Positions 44,445 to 53,599 are shown, counted from the first letter of the stretch. The stretch: 64,000 bases of DNA from Acidobacteriota bacterium (GCA_025463125.1 JAOAPX010000161.1:1-64000); one strand, 5' to 3'. The notes: generated from the sequence alone by a model not told the origin. Numbers and translations: made by a program.

Positions 44445-45308
44445 ATGTTAAATTCAATTAAAGAAAATATCGAACGCCGCCTGGGCATCGAAAGCAAAAA
44501 AACCCCGTCGAAAAAAGGCGCCGTAATTGAAAACATCGGCGAATTCTCGGGACGATTCGGCAATTGGCGCGGCGATGAAAATTTAAGAAACTACCCGTTC
44601 GTCGAAAACACTTACGCGCCGTTTACGCCGCTTAAACGCGGGCTTCCGCTTTTGAACCTGGCTGTGATTTCATCAGCCGGCGCGTATATCGACGGAACCG
44701 AGCCTTTCGACATCGAATCGCGCGACGGCGACATAAATTTTCGCGAAATTCCGATCGAAGTCGAAGCCGCCGACCTTCTTTACTCGGCTCGCGGCTACGA
44801 TCCGAAAGCCGTTAAAGAAGACCGCAACGCGCTGATTCCGATCGAGCGTTTATCGGAATTTCAGGCTAACGCCGTCATCGGCAAGCTGAACGACGTCTGG
44901 TGGAGCTTGAGCAGTTATATTCCGAACGCCGCGCTCGTCGCCAACGAAATGGCGCCGCGTCTCGCCGAAAGACTCGTTAACTATGAAGTGCAGGCGGCGC
45001 TCTTAATTCCCGCCTCGCCTTTGTGTCATCAGACTTTGGGCATTGTCGCCCGCACGCTCGAGCTTCGCGGCATTCCGACGATGGTCGTTTCGGTTGACCG
45101 TCTCGCGACAGACCGCATTCGCCCGCCGCGCACGGCTTATTACAACGGCGAATTCGGCGCGGTTGTCGGCAGACCGAACTGGAAAGAATATCAAATCCGC
45201 GTGCTCGACGAATCGATTCGCTGGATTGAAACGTTCGACCAGCCCGGATCGAGAAAACTCTCCGTGGATTTGGAAACATTGTCCGAGCAAGAACGTGGAG
45301 AAAGATAA
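44445..45308 (+). CDS. GrdB-like reductase family protein without Sec
   Basis: A 287-residue protein of the glycine/sarcosine/betaine reductase selenoprotein B family. Hallmarks are LAVISSAGAYIDGTEPFD, DIESRDGDINFREIPIEV and ADLLYSARGYDPKAV. In true GrdB a redox-active Sec/Cys motif precedes a helix; here that place reads SPLCHQTLGIVARTLELRGI with one Cys and no in-frame TGA. It is thus a non-selenoprotein relative and does not imply amino-acid fermentation, since no grdA or grdC is nearby. Its reaction is unknown. Confidence 0.8.
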   Translation: MLNSIKENIERRLGIESKKTPSKKGAVIENIGEFSGRFGNWRGDENLRNYPFVENTYAPFTPLKRGLPLLNLAVISSAGAYIDGTEPFDIESRDGDINFREIPIEVEAADLLYSARGYDPKAVKEDRNALIPIERLSEFQANAVIGKLNDVWWSLSSYIPNAALVANEMAPRLAERLVNYEVQAALLIPASPLCHQTLGIVARTLELRGIPTMVVSVDRLATDRIRPPRTAYYNGEFGAVVGRPNWKEYQIRVLDESIRWIETFDQPGSRKLSVDLETLSEQERGER

Positions 45309-45347
45309 ACGATAGCTGCCGAAAGGCTCAAAAATCACGAAAAAAAG

Positions 45348-45440
45348 AGAGCGGGTTTGCACGAATTTATTTTGAATCTTATTTTGAAAAAGATTTCTCA
45401 TTGTTTCGAAATAAATTTGTTAGCGCGAATCCGCTTTTTT
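45348..45440. terminator. Long imperfect hairpin terminator
   Basis: AGCGGGTTTGC and downstream GCGCGAATCCGCT pair imperfectly at the base. An inner stem adds GAATTTATTTTGAA with TTTCGAAATAAATTT. T runs follow. It separates the GrdB-like gene from the convergent gene at 45502. Confidence 0.65.
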
Positions 45441-45501
45441 ATTCGTCAAAACCCGTTTTTCAATTTTGTTTTCGCGTCTTTTGTGCTTTTTGCGGTTATT
45501 C

Positions 45502-46092
45502 CTACATTCCCGTTTGCCACGCTTTGATTGAATCGAGCGGGTAGATCAGCATTAAAATGTTCAATAGAAGGCTGTCGCGAATCCAGAAAAGCAAAACGGC
45601 TTCGGTTGCTAAAAAGAAAAGTAAAGAGCGTTTCCAGCCGAGCTTGCAAGCGATGTAAAAACCGGCGGCGCAGGCGAAAAGATCGCCGATCGAATTAAAA
45701 ACCGAATCTCCGAAATAATCGAGCGAAGCCGTATTTTTCCGGTAATGCTCGATGACCGCATTAGAATTTTCCAAAACTTCCCAAACGGCTTCGATTGCAA
45801 TCGCCAGCGAAAACTGCCGGACAAAATTCATCCGGCGAAAAAACAAGCTTACCAGCCAGAAAAACATCACGCCGTGCAAAACGTGCGTAAACGAATACGG
45901 ATCAAGTAAATGCTGCGACGTATGGCTGCTCCAGGCGTCTAACGTCAGCGGCGCATAATCGCCGATCTCGCACCACCAGACTCTGCCCTGCGCGCGCAAA
46001 AGCGCGATCATCGAGACGGCAATCCCAAAAATTAAAAAGGCGGGAAGAAAATCTTTTGTTGAATTAAAATTATTATCTGGAGTTTCGGGCAT
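45502..46092 (-). CDS. DUF2585-family membrane protein
   Basis: An integral membrane protein of about 196 residues with the DUF2585 (UPF0314) hallmarks GRVWWCEIGDYAPLTLDAWSS and HLLDPYSFTHVLHGVMFFWL, then AIEAVWEVLENSNAVIEHY. It has about five hydrophobic segments. The ATG at 46092 is preferred over a TTG at 46155, which overlaps the region between this gene and the divergent glpD. Function unknown. Confidence 0.82.
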   Translation of the reverse strand: MPETPDNNFNSTKDFLPAFLIFGIAVSMIALLRAQGRVWWCEIGDYAPLTLDAWSSHTSQHLLDPYSFTHVLHGVMFFWLVSLFFRRMNFVRQFSLAIAIEAVWEVLENSNAVIEHYRKNTASLDYFGDSVFNSIGDLFACAAGFYIACKLGWKRSLLFFLATEAVLLFWIRDSLLLNILMLIYPLDSIKAWQTGM

Positions 46093-46198
46093 AATGATGA
46101 AAAGATTGTCGTCAGATTCGGGTAAAATTACAAGTTTACAAAGCGTCGCAAACAAACTGTAAATATTGTTTGCTTAAATATTTTATTAAAGTTGATTT

Positions 46199-47767
46199 AT
46201 GCAGCGGCTTGAAATGCTCGAACGCGCCGCGTCGGGCGCGCAATTTTGGGATTTTATCATCATCGGCGGCGGCTCGACCGGAGCCGGATGCGCGGTCGAT
46301 GCCGCTTCGCGCGGTTTTTCCGTTTTGCTTTTAGAGCAGAACGATTTCGGCAAAGGAACTTCGAGCCGCAGCACGAAACTCGTCCACGGCGGCGTTCGAT
46401 ACTTAGCGCAAGGCAACGTTTCGCTTGTGCGCGAAGGATTGAAAGAACGCGGATTCCTGCTCGGAAACGCGCCGCACCTGGTCGAAAAAGCCGAATTCGT
46501 CGTGCCCGTCTACAGCTTTTGGAACAAATTTTTCTACGGCGCGGGGCTTAAAATTTACGACTATCTTTCCGGCGGCTACAGCTTCGGAAAATCGAAAATT
46601 CTTTCTAAAACCGAAACCGTTCAATCGCTTCCAAACGTCAAGCGTCAAAATCTGCGCGGCGGCGTTTCTTATTTCGACGGGCGTTTCGATGATGCGAGAC
46701 TTTTAATAAATCTTGTTCAGACGGCAGCCGAACGCGGCGCGGCTGTTTTAAATTACGCGCGCGTTTTTGATTTTATAAAAGACGAGCGAGGAAAAATCAG
46801 CGGCGTAAATTTTCAGGACGCGGAAACAGGCGAGGTTTATCAGGCGCGGGCAAAAGCGGTTATCAATGCGACCGGCGCTTTCTGCGATGCCGTGCGGCAG
46901 ATGTCTGACCGGAAAGCGGAAAAACTGCTCGCGCTCAGCCAGGGAATTCATCTGGTTTTCGATAAACATTTTCTGCCCGGCGAAAAGGCTCTGATGATAC
47001 CGAAAACTTCAGACGGCAGAGTTCTTTTCGCCATCCCGTGGCACAATAAAACGCTGATCGGCACGACCGACACGCCGGTCGAGAATGCCGAACCGGAACC
47101 GCAGGCGCTTGCGGCGGAAATCGAATTTATTCTTACAACCGCTCGCGATTACCTGCAAAAACCGCCGCAAAAAGAAGATATCAAAAGCGTTTTCGTCGGT
47201 TTGCGCCCGCTCGTCAAAGCATCGAACGAAAAAAACACGGCTTCGCTTTCGCGAGATCACACGATCGAAATCGACGAGTCGAACTTGCTGACGATTACGG
47301 GCGGAAAATGGACTACTTACAGAAAAATGGCTGAAGACGCCGTAAATCAAGCGATTATTCTGGCAAACTTGCCGCGAAAAGCTTGCCAAACGAAACATTT
47401 GAAAATTCACGGCGCAACCGAAGCCCGAAAGACGCGCGGCGATATGGCGATTTACGGCGCGGACGCCGAAAGCATCCGTAAATTAATCAGCGAAAATCCT
47501 TTGCTCGATGAAAAACTGCACGCCGATTTGCCTTACAAAGCGGCGGAAATCGTTTGGGCGATTCGTAATGAAATGGCTTTGACGGTTGAAGACGTTCTTG
47601 CGCGGCGAACTCGCGCGCTTTTCCTGGATGCTGATGCGGCAATAGAAATTGCGCCGCAAATTGCGAGAATTATGGCTCAGGAACTTGGTAAAGATTCGGA
47701 TTGGATTGCGGAACAGGTTCGCGAATTTAACGCGACGGCTCGTAAATACACGATTGAGAATTATTGA
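46199..47767 (+). CDS. glpD: GlpD, aerobic glycerol-3-phosphate dehydrogenase
   Basis: Oxidises glycerol 3-phosphate to dihydroxyacetone phosphate with FAD at the membrane and passes electrons to quinone. The FAD-binding fold is IIGGGSTGAGCAVDAASRG at the N-terminus, followed by SSRSTKLVHGGVRYLAQ, a GlpD hallmark. A C-terminal helical domain (about 390-522) completes it. Length (522) is normal. No glpK or glpF is next to it. Confidence 0.94.
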   Translation: MQRLEMLERAASGAQFWDFIIIGGGSTGAGCAVDAASRGFSVLLLEQNDFGKGTSSRSTKLVHGGVRYLAQGNVSLVREGLKERGFLLGNAPHLVEKAEFVVPVYSFWNKFFYGAGLKIYDYLSGGYSFGKSKILSKTETVQSLPNVKRQNLRGGVSYFDGRFDDARLLINLVQTAAERGAAVLNYARVFDFIKDERGKISGVNFQDAETGEVYQARAKAVINATGAFCDAVRQMSDRKAEKLLALSQGIHLVFDKHFLPGEKALMIPKTSDGRVLFAIPWHNKTLIGTTDTPVENAEPEPQALAAEIEFILTTARDYLQKPPQKEDIKSVFVGLRPLVKASNEKNTASLSRDHTIEIDESNLLTITGGKWTTYRKMAEDAVNQAIILANLPRKACQTKHLKIHGATEARKTRGDMAIYGADAESIRKLISENPLLDEKLHADLPYKAAEIVWAIRNEMALTVEDVLARRTRALFLDADAAIEIAPQIARIMAQELGKDSDWIAEQVREFNATARKYTIENY

Positions 47768-47768
47768 T

Positions 47769-48164
47769 TTAAGCCGGATTTCTACTTGTACCGGTTCCCT
47801 TTTCGTTGATTTGCCGGTTGAGACTGTGCGCGATCATTTTGGCGCGGAGCTTGGCGTTTTCCGCTTGCTCGCCGGCGAAATTCGCGTCAACGGTGCGGCT
47901 GAAAATCTCAAACCATTGCCTGAAATGTTCGAGCTTGAGCGGCGATTTACCGTTCAGCTTTTGATGAATCATCAACGGGTTTCCGAAATAAACCGGTTTC
48001 CCGAACAGTATTTTTTCCCAGAAATCTACGATCACAGGCAGATGCGCCGCCAGGTCGAGATCGGCGAAATGATGCCCGATACTTTCGTCTTTTGTCGCGA
48101 TTTTATAAAACTCCTCTAAAAGAAATTCCAGATCGCTGCGCGTTTCTATGTCGCGTTTCATCAT
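47769..48164 (-). CDS. Group III truncated hemoglobin
   Basis: A 131-residue 2-over-2 globin. The family motif is IVDFWEKILFGKPVYFGNPLMIHQ, with the proximal His in LKLEHFRQW (about residue 79). It lacks the glycine motifs of group I, as expected for group III. These proteins bind oxygen or nitric oxide. The ATG directly follows the stop of the upstream membrane gene (TAAATG), which is 9 bp from sufU, so it probably reads through from the suf operon. Confidence 0.88.
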   Translation of the reverse strand: MMKRDIETRSDLEFLLEEFYKIATKDESIGHHFADLDLAAHLPVIVDFWEKILFGKPVYFGNPLMIHQKLNGKSPLKLEHFRQWFEIFSRTVDANFAGEQAENAKLRAKMIAHSLNRQINEKGTGTSRNPA

Positions 48165-48596
48165 TTAATCACTGCCCTGACGATTTACGAGAACGCTTAA
48201 AATCAACAAAGACAATATCTTTGTAATTTCAAACGCGATGTAAACGAAGTGGGCGTTTGAATCCGGCGGAGCTTGCCCGCTTGTTAGCGCGTCGATTCTT
48301 TCGATAAGGCGCGGAATCAGCCAGAAAGTTTGCGCGAGCAGAATAAAGGCGGCGAAAGCGAAAACTATCCGCGCTTTTTTTGCCGGCGCGAAAGCGAAAA
48401 ACGCGATTGTTAAGATAACGGCGATGACGCATTCGATGCGGTTCAGCGCCGTAAAAACCAGCTTGCCGATTCCCAAGCCGAGCTCGCGCGTGATGCCCGG
48501 AGCCTGGAATTTCAACTGCGCTTCGAAGGCGATCGCGATCAACATTCCGCACCAAAACGGCGGCAAAATTCTTTGCAAAATGACAGCAGTCTTCAC
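48165..48596 (-). CDS. Four-TM membrane protein at the suf operon end
   Basis: A 143-residue protein with four hydrophobic helices (about residues 10-30, 48-68, 77-97 and 118-138), an early Pro-Pro-Phe-Trp-Cys motif and LNRIECVIAV in the second helix. Family unknown; similar proteins may be DUF4149-like. It starts 9 bp after sufU and abuts the hemoglobin gene, so it looks like part of the same operon. The Cys in FWCGM and RIECV could sit in the membrane. Confidence 0.65.
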   Translation of the reverse strand: MKTAVILQRILPPFWCGMLIAIAFEAQLKFQAPGITRELGLGIGKLVFTALNRIECVIAVILTIAFFAFAPAKKARIVFAFAAFILLAQTFWLIPRLIERIDALTSGQAPPDSNAHFVYIAFEITKILSLLILSVLVNRQGSD

Positions 48597-48605
48597 CTGT
48601 GTTGT

Positions 48606-49055
48606 TTATTCGGTCGAAATTTCCGTTTCGTTATTAAGCGCGGCGTAAAGCGTGTGCCAGCTCAAAGACGCGCATTTGACGCGAGCCGGAAATTCCAGAA
48701 CTCCGGCAAAAATTTTCAATTTTCCGAGATGATTTTCCTCCTGCTCGATGTCGAGATTTCCGGTGACCATCCGCTGAAATTCGTCAAATAAAACCTCGGC
48801 TTCTTCGCGCGTTTTGCCCTTGACCATCTGCGTCATCATCGAAGCCGAAGCCTTTGAAATCGCGCAGCCCGAACCTTTAAACGCGACGTCCGCAACCTTG
48901 TCTTCTTCCATCGAAACGTAAACCCTGAGCGCGTCGCCGCACAAAGGATTATTTCCGTCAGCCGTCCGGTCGGCGTCCGTAATCTCGCGGAAATTTCGCG
49001 GATTTTTATTGTGTTCTAAAATTACTTCCTGATATAAATCGCTTAATTCTGACAT
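48606..49055 (-). CDS. sufU: SufU, Fe-S assembly protein / sulfur acceptor
   Basis: A 149-residue SufU. The three zinc-binding cysteines are in NPLCGD (C39), SGCAISKAS (C63) and ARVKCASL (about C127). The conserved Asp is in CGD. The insert between the second and third cysteines (GKLKIFAGVLEFPARVKC) is typical of SufU rather than IscU. It accepts sulfur from SufS and supports the SufBCD scaffold. It is followed by 9 bp and a membrane gene. Confidence 0.95.
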   Translation of the reverse strand: MSELSDLYQEVILEHNKNPRNFREITDADRTADGNNPLCGDALRVYVSMEEDKVADVAFKGSGCAISKASASMMTQMVKGKTREEAEVLFDEFQRMVTGNLDIEQEENHLGKLKIFAGVLEFPARVKCASLSWHTLYAALNNETEISTE

Positions 49056-49084
49056 AAAATATAAAGCACTGTTTCGATTTCCCT

Positions 49085-50329
49085 TTACGCAAAAACGTCA
49101 ATCACTTTCTGAATCGAATCCGCCAAAACGTCAACTTCTTCTTTTGTATTGTAAAAAGCGAACGAAGCGCGAGCCGTTGCCGGAACCTGGAAAAACTGCA
49201 TCACGGGCTGGGCGCAGTGGTGCCCGGCGCGAATTGCGATTCCCGATTGGTCTAAAATCGTGCCGATGTCGTGCGGGTGGACGTTTTCGATTGTAAAAGA
49301 TAAAACCGAAGCTTTTTCACGCGCCGTTCCAATCAGTTTGACGCCTTCGATGGCGGAAAGTTTTTCGGTCGCGTATTCCAGAAGTTCGTGCTCGTAACGC
49401 GCGGCGGCTGCGAAATCGATCGAATTCAGATAATCGATCGCCGCGCCGAGACCGATGTTGGCGGCAATCGCCGGAGTTCCGGCTTCGAATTTTTCGGGCA
49501 GTCCGGCGTAAGTCGTTTTTTCGAAAGTAACGGTGCGAATCATTCCGCCGCCCGTCTGATACGGCGGCATTTTATCGAGCCATTCTTTTTTGCCGTAAAG
49601 CACGCCGCTGCCCGTGGGCGCGAACATTTTATGCCCGGAAAAAACGTAAAAATCCGCGTCTAAATCCTGCACGTCTACGGGAAAATGCGGAACCGACTGC
49701 GCCGCGTCAACCAAAACCGGAACGCCGAATTTATGCGCCGTCGCGATCATTTCCTTGACCGGATTCACTGTTCCTAAAGAATTGGAAACGTGTGAAACGG
49801 CGACGATCTTTGTGCGTTCATTCAAAAGATTTTCGTATTCTTCAATGATAAGTTCGCCGCGTTCATTTATCGGAATCACACGCAGTTTCGCGCCTTTTTC
49901 TTCCGCTAAAACCTGCCACGGAATAATATTGGCGTGGTGCTCCATCGCGGAAATGAGAATTTCATCGCCTTCATTGACGAATTTTCGACCGTATGAATAA
50001 GCGACCAGATTCACGCCCTCGGTACAGCCGCGCACGAAGATGCATTCTTTGGCTTCGCGCGCATTTATAAAACGTTTCACTTTTTCCCGCGCCGCTTCAT
50101 AAGCGGTCGTCGCGTTTTGCGAAAGATAATGCACGCCGCGGTGAATGTTTGAATGTTCCTCGCGCAGATACTTCGCGCCGCGATCAATCACGACCTGCGG
50201 CACCTGCGACGAAGCCGCGTTGTCGAGATAAACCAGAGGTTTTCCGTTTACAGTCTGCGACAAAACCGGAAAATCCGCGCGAATTTTTTCTATATTCCAA
50301 TTGCTCATTTCTTTTACTGCTGTTTTCAT
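49085..50329 (-). CDS. sufS: SufS, cysteine desulfurase
   Basis: Group II pyridoxal-phosphate desulfurase that supplies sulfur for clusters. The PLP lysine is in SGHKMFAPTGSG and the catalytic cysteine in RAGHHCAQP (about residue 365), as in the SufS short-loop type. The start ATG overlaps the stop of the upstream RHH gene (TAATG). The GGAAGTG upstream serves as the binding site. It sits upstream of sufU, its sulfur acceptor. Confidence 0.96.
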   Translation of the reverse strand: MKTAVKEMSNWNIEKIRADFPVLSQTVNGKPLVYLDNAASSQVPQVVIDRGAKYLREEHSNIHRGVHYLSQNATTAYEAAREKVKRFINAREAKECIFVRGCTEGVNLVAYSYGRKFVNEGDEILISAMEHHANIIPWQVLAEEKGAKLRVIPINERGELIIEEYENLLNERTKIVAVSHVSNSLGTVNPVKEMIATAHKFGVPVLVDAAQSVPHFPVDVQDLDADFYVFSGHKMFAPTGSGVLYGKKEWLDKMPPYQTGGGMIRTVTFEKTTYAGLPEKFEAGTPAIAANIGLGAAIDYLNSIDFAAAARYEHELLEYATEKLSAIEGVKLIGTAREKASVLSFTIENVHPHDIGTILDQSGIAIRAGHHCAQPVMQFFQVPATARASFAFYNTKEEVDVLADSIQKVIDVFA

Positions 50330-50523
50330 TATTTCACTTCCGAAGCGGCTTTTTCGGAGACGGCTTCAGATTGCGGATTATCGGCTTGTTTTGCTTCTTC
50401 GCGTTCGATGAATTCTCGCAGAGCGGTTTCGATCGTGGCGGCGCGTTTGTTTTTGTCGCCCGCGATCCAGTCAATTTTTGTCAGCAAACTTTCTTCGATA
50501 ATTAAATTTGTTCTGATTCTCAT
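50329..50523 (-). CDS. Ribbon-helix-helix (CopG-like) protein in the suf operon
   Basis: A 64-residue protein. The N-terminal part (MRIRTNLIIEESLLTKIDWIAG, then NKRAATIETALREFIERE) matches a ribbon-helix-helix DNA-binding fold. The C-terminal 20 residues are polar and acidic. Such proteins usually bind DNA as dimers, either as antitoxins or as regulators. No toxin gene adjoins: the stop codon overlaps the sufS start and sufD ends 6 bp upstream. A role in tuning suf is therefore possible, as an inference. Confidence 0.75.
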   Translation of the reverse strand: MRIRTNLIIEESLLTKIDWIAGDKNKRAATIETALREFIEREEAKQADNPQSEAVSEKAASEVK

Positions 50524-50528
50524 AATTT

Positions 50529-51842
50529 TTACGCTTCCAGATTCGCGTTTAAACGATTCAAAACCGCTTCGTCTAATTGTTTTTTGATAGATTCGATTTC
50601 AATTTTATTGACGATTTCTTCAGCGAAACCGTACGTTAAAAGATTGCGAGCCAGGCTTTCGTTCAAGCCGCGGCTGAGTAAATAAAACAATTCTTCTTCT
50701 TCCAGCTGCCCGACGGTCGCGCCGTGAGCGCATTTGACGTCGTCGTTGAAAATTTCGAGCTGCGGTTTCGTATCAACTCTCGCGTCATTCGACAAAAGCA
50801 GATTTTTGTTCGATTGATAACCGTCTGTGCCGCTGGCGTTTTCGCGGACGAGGATTTTGCCGTTGAAAACCGCGCGCGCTTTGCCGTCGATAATTCCCTT
50901 GTAAGTCTGGTGCGAAGTGCAGTTCGGCAAACGGTGGTCGATGACCGAATGCGTGTCGTGATGCTGATCTTCCGAGATCAGATAAAGTCCGTCAACGAAC
51001 GCTTCGCCGCCTTCGGAATTGAACTTGAAATCAATGTCATGCCGCGAAAGACGCGCGCCGAGCGTGATGTTCGTCGCGTCGTAAACCGAGCCGCGGGCGA
51101 CCTCGGTGCCGCTCGCGCCGACGTGAAACGCTTCGTGCGATTCGCGCTGAACGCGGTAATGCTTGATTTTCGCTTCGTCCGCCAGGGAAACCTCGATAAC
51201 GGCATCGGTCAGATATTTCGTTTCATCGGCGCGAACGAAAGTTTCGATAATCGTCGCCTCGGCAAAGCTTTCAGCGACAACCAAAACGCGCGGAAACGCC
51301 GCTTTGCCTTCGTCGGAAACGAACAAAAATTGAACCGGAGATTCGATTTTCGCGTTTTTCGGGATGAACAAAAACACGCCTTCGCCGATAAATGCCGCGT
51401 TCAGCGCGGTAAAGCCGTTTTTCTCGAAATCGACCAGGCTGCCGAGCTTCGCCTTAAAAATTTCGCCGAATTTTTCATCGCTTGCCGCCGCGCTGAAACT
51501 CAAGACAGTCGCGTCTTTAATAGCGTCCAGGTTCGACAAATTCCGGTCAAAACTTCCGTTTGAAAAAACCAGAACGCTTTCTTTCGACTCGTTAAAAACG
51601 AACGGCGCGATTTTCTCCGGCGTAAAATCCGAGCTTTGCGCAATCCGAAAATCTTCATTTCCGATCGCCGCGACGTTCGTGTATTTCCACTCTTCGTTTC
51701 GCGGAGTCGGAAAACCGTTTTCCGTGAAATACTCAAACGCTTCCGAACGCAGATTTTTCAGCCACTCGGGCTGATTTGCGTTTTCTAAGCTCGCCAGAAA
51801 ATCTTTTGTGTAAATTGTTTCTTTTCCTGCTTGTGAATTCAT
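50529..51842 (-). CDS. sufD: SufD, Fe-S cluster scaffold component
   Basis: A 437-residue partner of SufB in the SufBCD scaffold. The N-terminus (PEWLKNLRSEAFEYF) and the right-handed beta-helix are typical. The cluster-site region reads KCAHGATVGQLEEEELFYLLSRG, with the conserved His. It is a paralogue of SufB and lies 5 bp after DUF3703. Confidence 0.95.
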   Translation of the reverse strand: MNSQAGKETIYTKDFLASLENANQPEWLKNLRSEAFEYFTENGFPTPRNEEWKYTNVAAIGNEDFRIAQSSDFTPEKIAPFVFNESKESVLVFSNGSFDRNLSNLDAIKDATVLSFSAAASDEKFGEIFKAKLGSLVDFEKNGFTALNAAFIGEGVFLFIPKNAKIESPVQFLFVSDEGKAAFPRVLVVAESFAEATIIETFVRADETKYLTDAVIEVSLADEAKIKHYRVQRESHEAFHVGASGTEVARGSVYDATNITLGARLSRHDIDFKFNSEGGEAFVDGLYLISEDQHHDTHSVIDHRLPNCTSHQTYKGIIDGKARAVFNGKILVRENASGTDGYQSNKNLLLSNDARVDTKPQLEIFNDDVKCAHGATVGQLEEEELFYLLSRGLNESLARNLLTYGFAEEIVNKIEIESIKKQLDEAVLNRLNANLEA

Positions 51843-51846
51843 TTTC

Positions 51847-52200
51847 TTAAACTTCTTTTGCCTGCTTTAAAATCAAATGCAAATCTTCAGGAACCGGCAT
51901 CGGTTTGAACGGGCTGACGTTTGCTCCGCCCGTGTTTCCGGTCGGATAAATGCCGAAAGGCGTTTTGGTCGAAGCGCCGGCGATGCGGAAAATCTGCCCG
52001 AAAATCTCGCGAAAATCTTTGCGACGCCAGCCGATTTTCAGCATCAGCCAGTGAACTCGCGCGTGCTCGAATGTTATCGCCTGACCTAAAACGTGCGCTC
52101 TTTCCAGATGCCGGAAAGCCGAAGCCAAATCGCCTTCAGCGGCTAATTTTTCCGCTCTTTCGACTTCCGCGTCAATGTGTTTTTTGATCTTCACGGACAT
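51847..52200 (-). CDS. DUF3703 protein inside the suf operon
   Basis: A 117-residue protein matching DUF3703. The start is helical (IDAEVERAEKLAAEGDLASAFRHLERAHVLGQ), then HWLMLKIGWRRKDFREIFGQIFRI, then FGIYPTGNTGGANVSPFKPMP. The function is unknown. Its ATG directly follows the sufC stop (TAAATG), so it is in the operon. Position between SufC and SufD suggests a link to the scaffold, which is inference only. Confidence 0.82.
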   Translation of the reverse strand: MSVKIKKHIDAEVERAEKLAAEGDLASAFRHLERAHVLGQAITFEHARVHWLMLKIGWRRKDFREIFGQIFRIAGASTKTPFGIYPTGNTGGANVSPFKPMPVPEDLHLILKQAKEV

Positions 52201-52959
52201 TTATTTTCCCGCCGCTTTTACCCAATCGTAGCCTTTTTCCTCGAGTTCGAGCGCCAGTTCTTTCCCGCCCTGCTTGACGATTTTTCCGTTTGCCAGGACG
52301 TGCACGAAATCCGGCGTGATGTAATTCAAAAGGCGCTGGTAGTGCGTGACGAGAATAATCGCTTTTTCCGAATCTCTTAATTTATTCACGCCGCCCGCGA
52401 CGATTCTGAGCGCGTCGATATCCAAGCCAGAATCGGTTTCGTCTAAAATCGCAAGTTTCGGTTCCAGCACAGCCATCTGCAAAATCTCGTTGCGTTTTTT
52501 TTCGCCGCCGGAAAAACCTTCGTTGACCGAACGCTTGAAAAACGACGAATCCATTTCGACGACTTTCGCTTTTTCCTTCAAATAATCATTGAATTCGAGC
52601 GGGTCGAGTTCTTCTTCGCCCAAATGTTTCATTTTCTCGTTATAAGCGAGGCGCAAAAACTGCGAATTCGAAACGCCCGGAACTTCGACCGGATATTGAA
52701 ACGCGAGAAAAACGCCGCTCCGGGCGCGTTCGTCCGGGTCGAGCTCGAGCAGATTTTTGCCTTCGAAAAGAACTTCGCCCGAAATCACTTCGTAGCCCGG
52801 ATGCCCGGCTAAAACTTTCGCCAAAGTAGATTTCCCCGAACCGTTCGGTCCCATAATGGCGTGAACTTCGCCGCGATTAACGTTTAAGGTCAAGCCCTTT
52901 AAAATTTCCCTGCCTTCGATACCGGCGTGTAAATCTTTGATTTCCAACAACATTTTCAT
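52201..52959 (-). CDS. sufC: SufC, ABC-type ATPase of the SufBCD complex
   Basis: A soluble ABC ATPase that drives the SufB-SufD scaffold. Walker A is GPNGSGKST (about 37-45), the signature is FSGGEKKR (about 150) and Walker B is [12 protein letters not shown]. Length is normal (252). It lies 18 bp after ridA and 1 bp before DUF3703. Confidence 0.96.
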   Translation of the reverse strand: MKMLLEIKDLHAGIEGREILKGLTLNVNRGEVHAIMGPNGSGKSTLAKVLAGHPGYEVISGEVLFEGKNLLELDPDERARSGVFLAFQYPVEVPGVSNSQFLRLAYNEKMKHLGEEELDPLEFNDYLKEKAKVVEMDSSFFKRSVNEGFSGGEKKRNEILQMAVLEPKLAILDETDSGLDIDALRIVAGGVNKLRDSEKAIILVTHYQRLLNYITPDFVHVLANGKIVKQGGKELALELEEKGYDWVKAAGK

Positions 52960-52977
52960 TTACCTTCGTTTAATAAA

Positions 52978-53358
52978 TTATTCTATAACTGCCGCAATCG
53001 CCTGAATTTCGATCTTCGTTCCGAAATGCAAATCTTTGACGGGAACGATCGCCCGCGCCGGTTTGTGTTCGCCTAAAATGCGCGCGTAAACTTCGTTAAC
53101 CTTGTCCCAGAGTTCCATATCGGAGACGTAAATCGTGAACTGCAAAACGTGCTGCAAATCGCTTCCGGCTTCTTTCAAAATCGATTCGACGTTTCGCAAA
53201 GCGATTTCCGTCTGCCGCTCGATCGCGCCGGTTTCAACCGTTCCGGTCGCGTGATTCACCGGCAATTGCCCGGACACGTAAATCAAACCGCCGTGCGCGA
53301 CGGCTGGCGAATAATGCCCTTTCGGCGCGGGCGCGTTTTTAAGCTGAACTTTTTCCAT
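52978..53358 (-). CDS. ridA: RidA-family reactive intermediate deaminase
   Basis: A 126-residue RidA/YjgF protein that hydrolyses reactive enamines and imines formed by PLP enzymes. The active-site Arg is in KPARAIVPV, with GGLIYVSGQLPVN and the final Glu-containing stretch KIEIQAIA. The ATG at 53358 has GGAAG 5 nt before it; an in-frame TTG at 53370 is less likely. It overlaps the preceding membrane gene by 20 bases. RidA can protect PLP enzymes such as SufS from damage, a plausible reason for its place here. Confidence 0.9.
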   Translation of the reverse strand: MEKVQLKNAPAPKGHYSPAVAHGGLIYVSGQLPVNHATGTVETGAIERQTEIALRNVESILKEAGSDLQHVLQFTIYVSDMELWDKVNEVYARILGEHKPARAIVPVKDLHFGTKIEIQAIAAVIE

Positions 53359-53599
53359 TTTTTCTTCCAATCGTCAAAATTGCAAAAAAAGCAATAATCG
53401 TCCAAACCGCGTTCACAAAACTCGACGGGTAAGCGCCGTAATAAATCGTATTAACGAGCAAAAGAATACTAGCCGTAATATTCAGCCATTGATACGTTTG
53501 CGAATCGGCTTCGAGCTTTTTGAAAGAAATTAGCCCGTAAGCCAGCAAAAGCAAAAATGCGCCCACCCAACCGAGCGCATTAAAAATCAGGCTTTCCAT
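53339..53599 (-). CDS. CBU_0592-family membrane protein
   Basis: An 86-residue three-helix protein (about residues 3-27, 38-55 and 61-80) with LGWVGAFLLLLAYGLISFKKL and LNITASILLLVNTIYYGAYPSS, typical of this family of unknown function. Its ATG overlaps the sufB stop (TAATG), and its end overlaps ridA. It is translationally tied to the suf operon, yet no Suf role is known. Confidence 0.8.
   Translation of the reverse strand: MESLIFNALGWVGAFLLLLAYGLISFKKLEADSQTYQWLNITASILLLVNTIYYGAYPSSFVNAVWTIIAFFAILTIGRKNGKSSA

Noticed and set aside
44445-45308. Selenoprotein (GrdB)
   Set aside because: There is no in-frame TGA, and no Sec insertion element was identified.
50329-50523. Toxin-antitoxin module
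   Set aside because: The RHH protein has no toxin beside it; both neighbours are suf genes.
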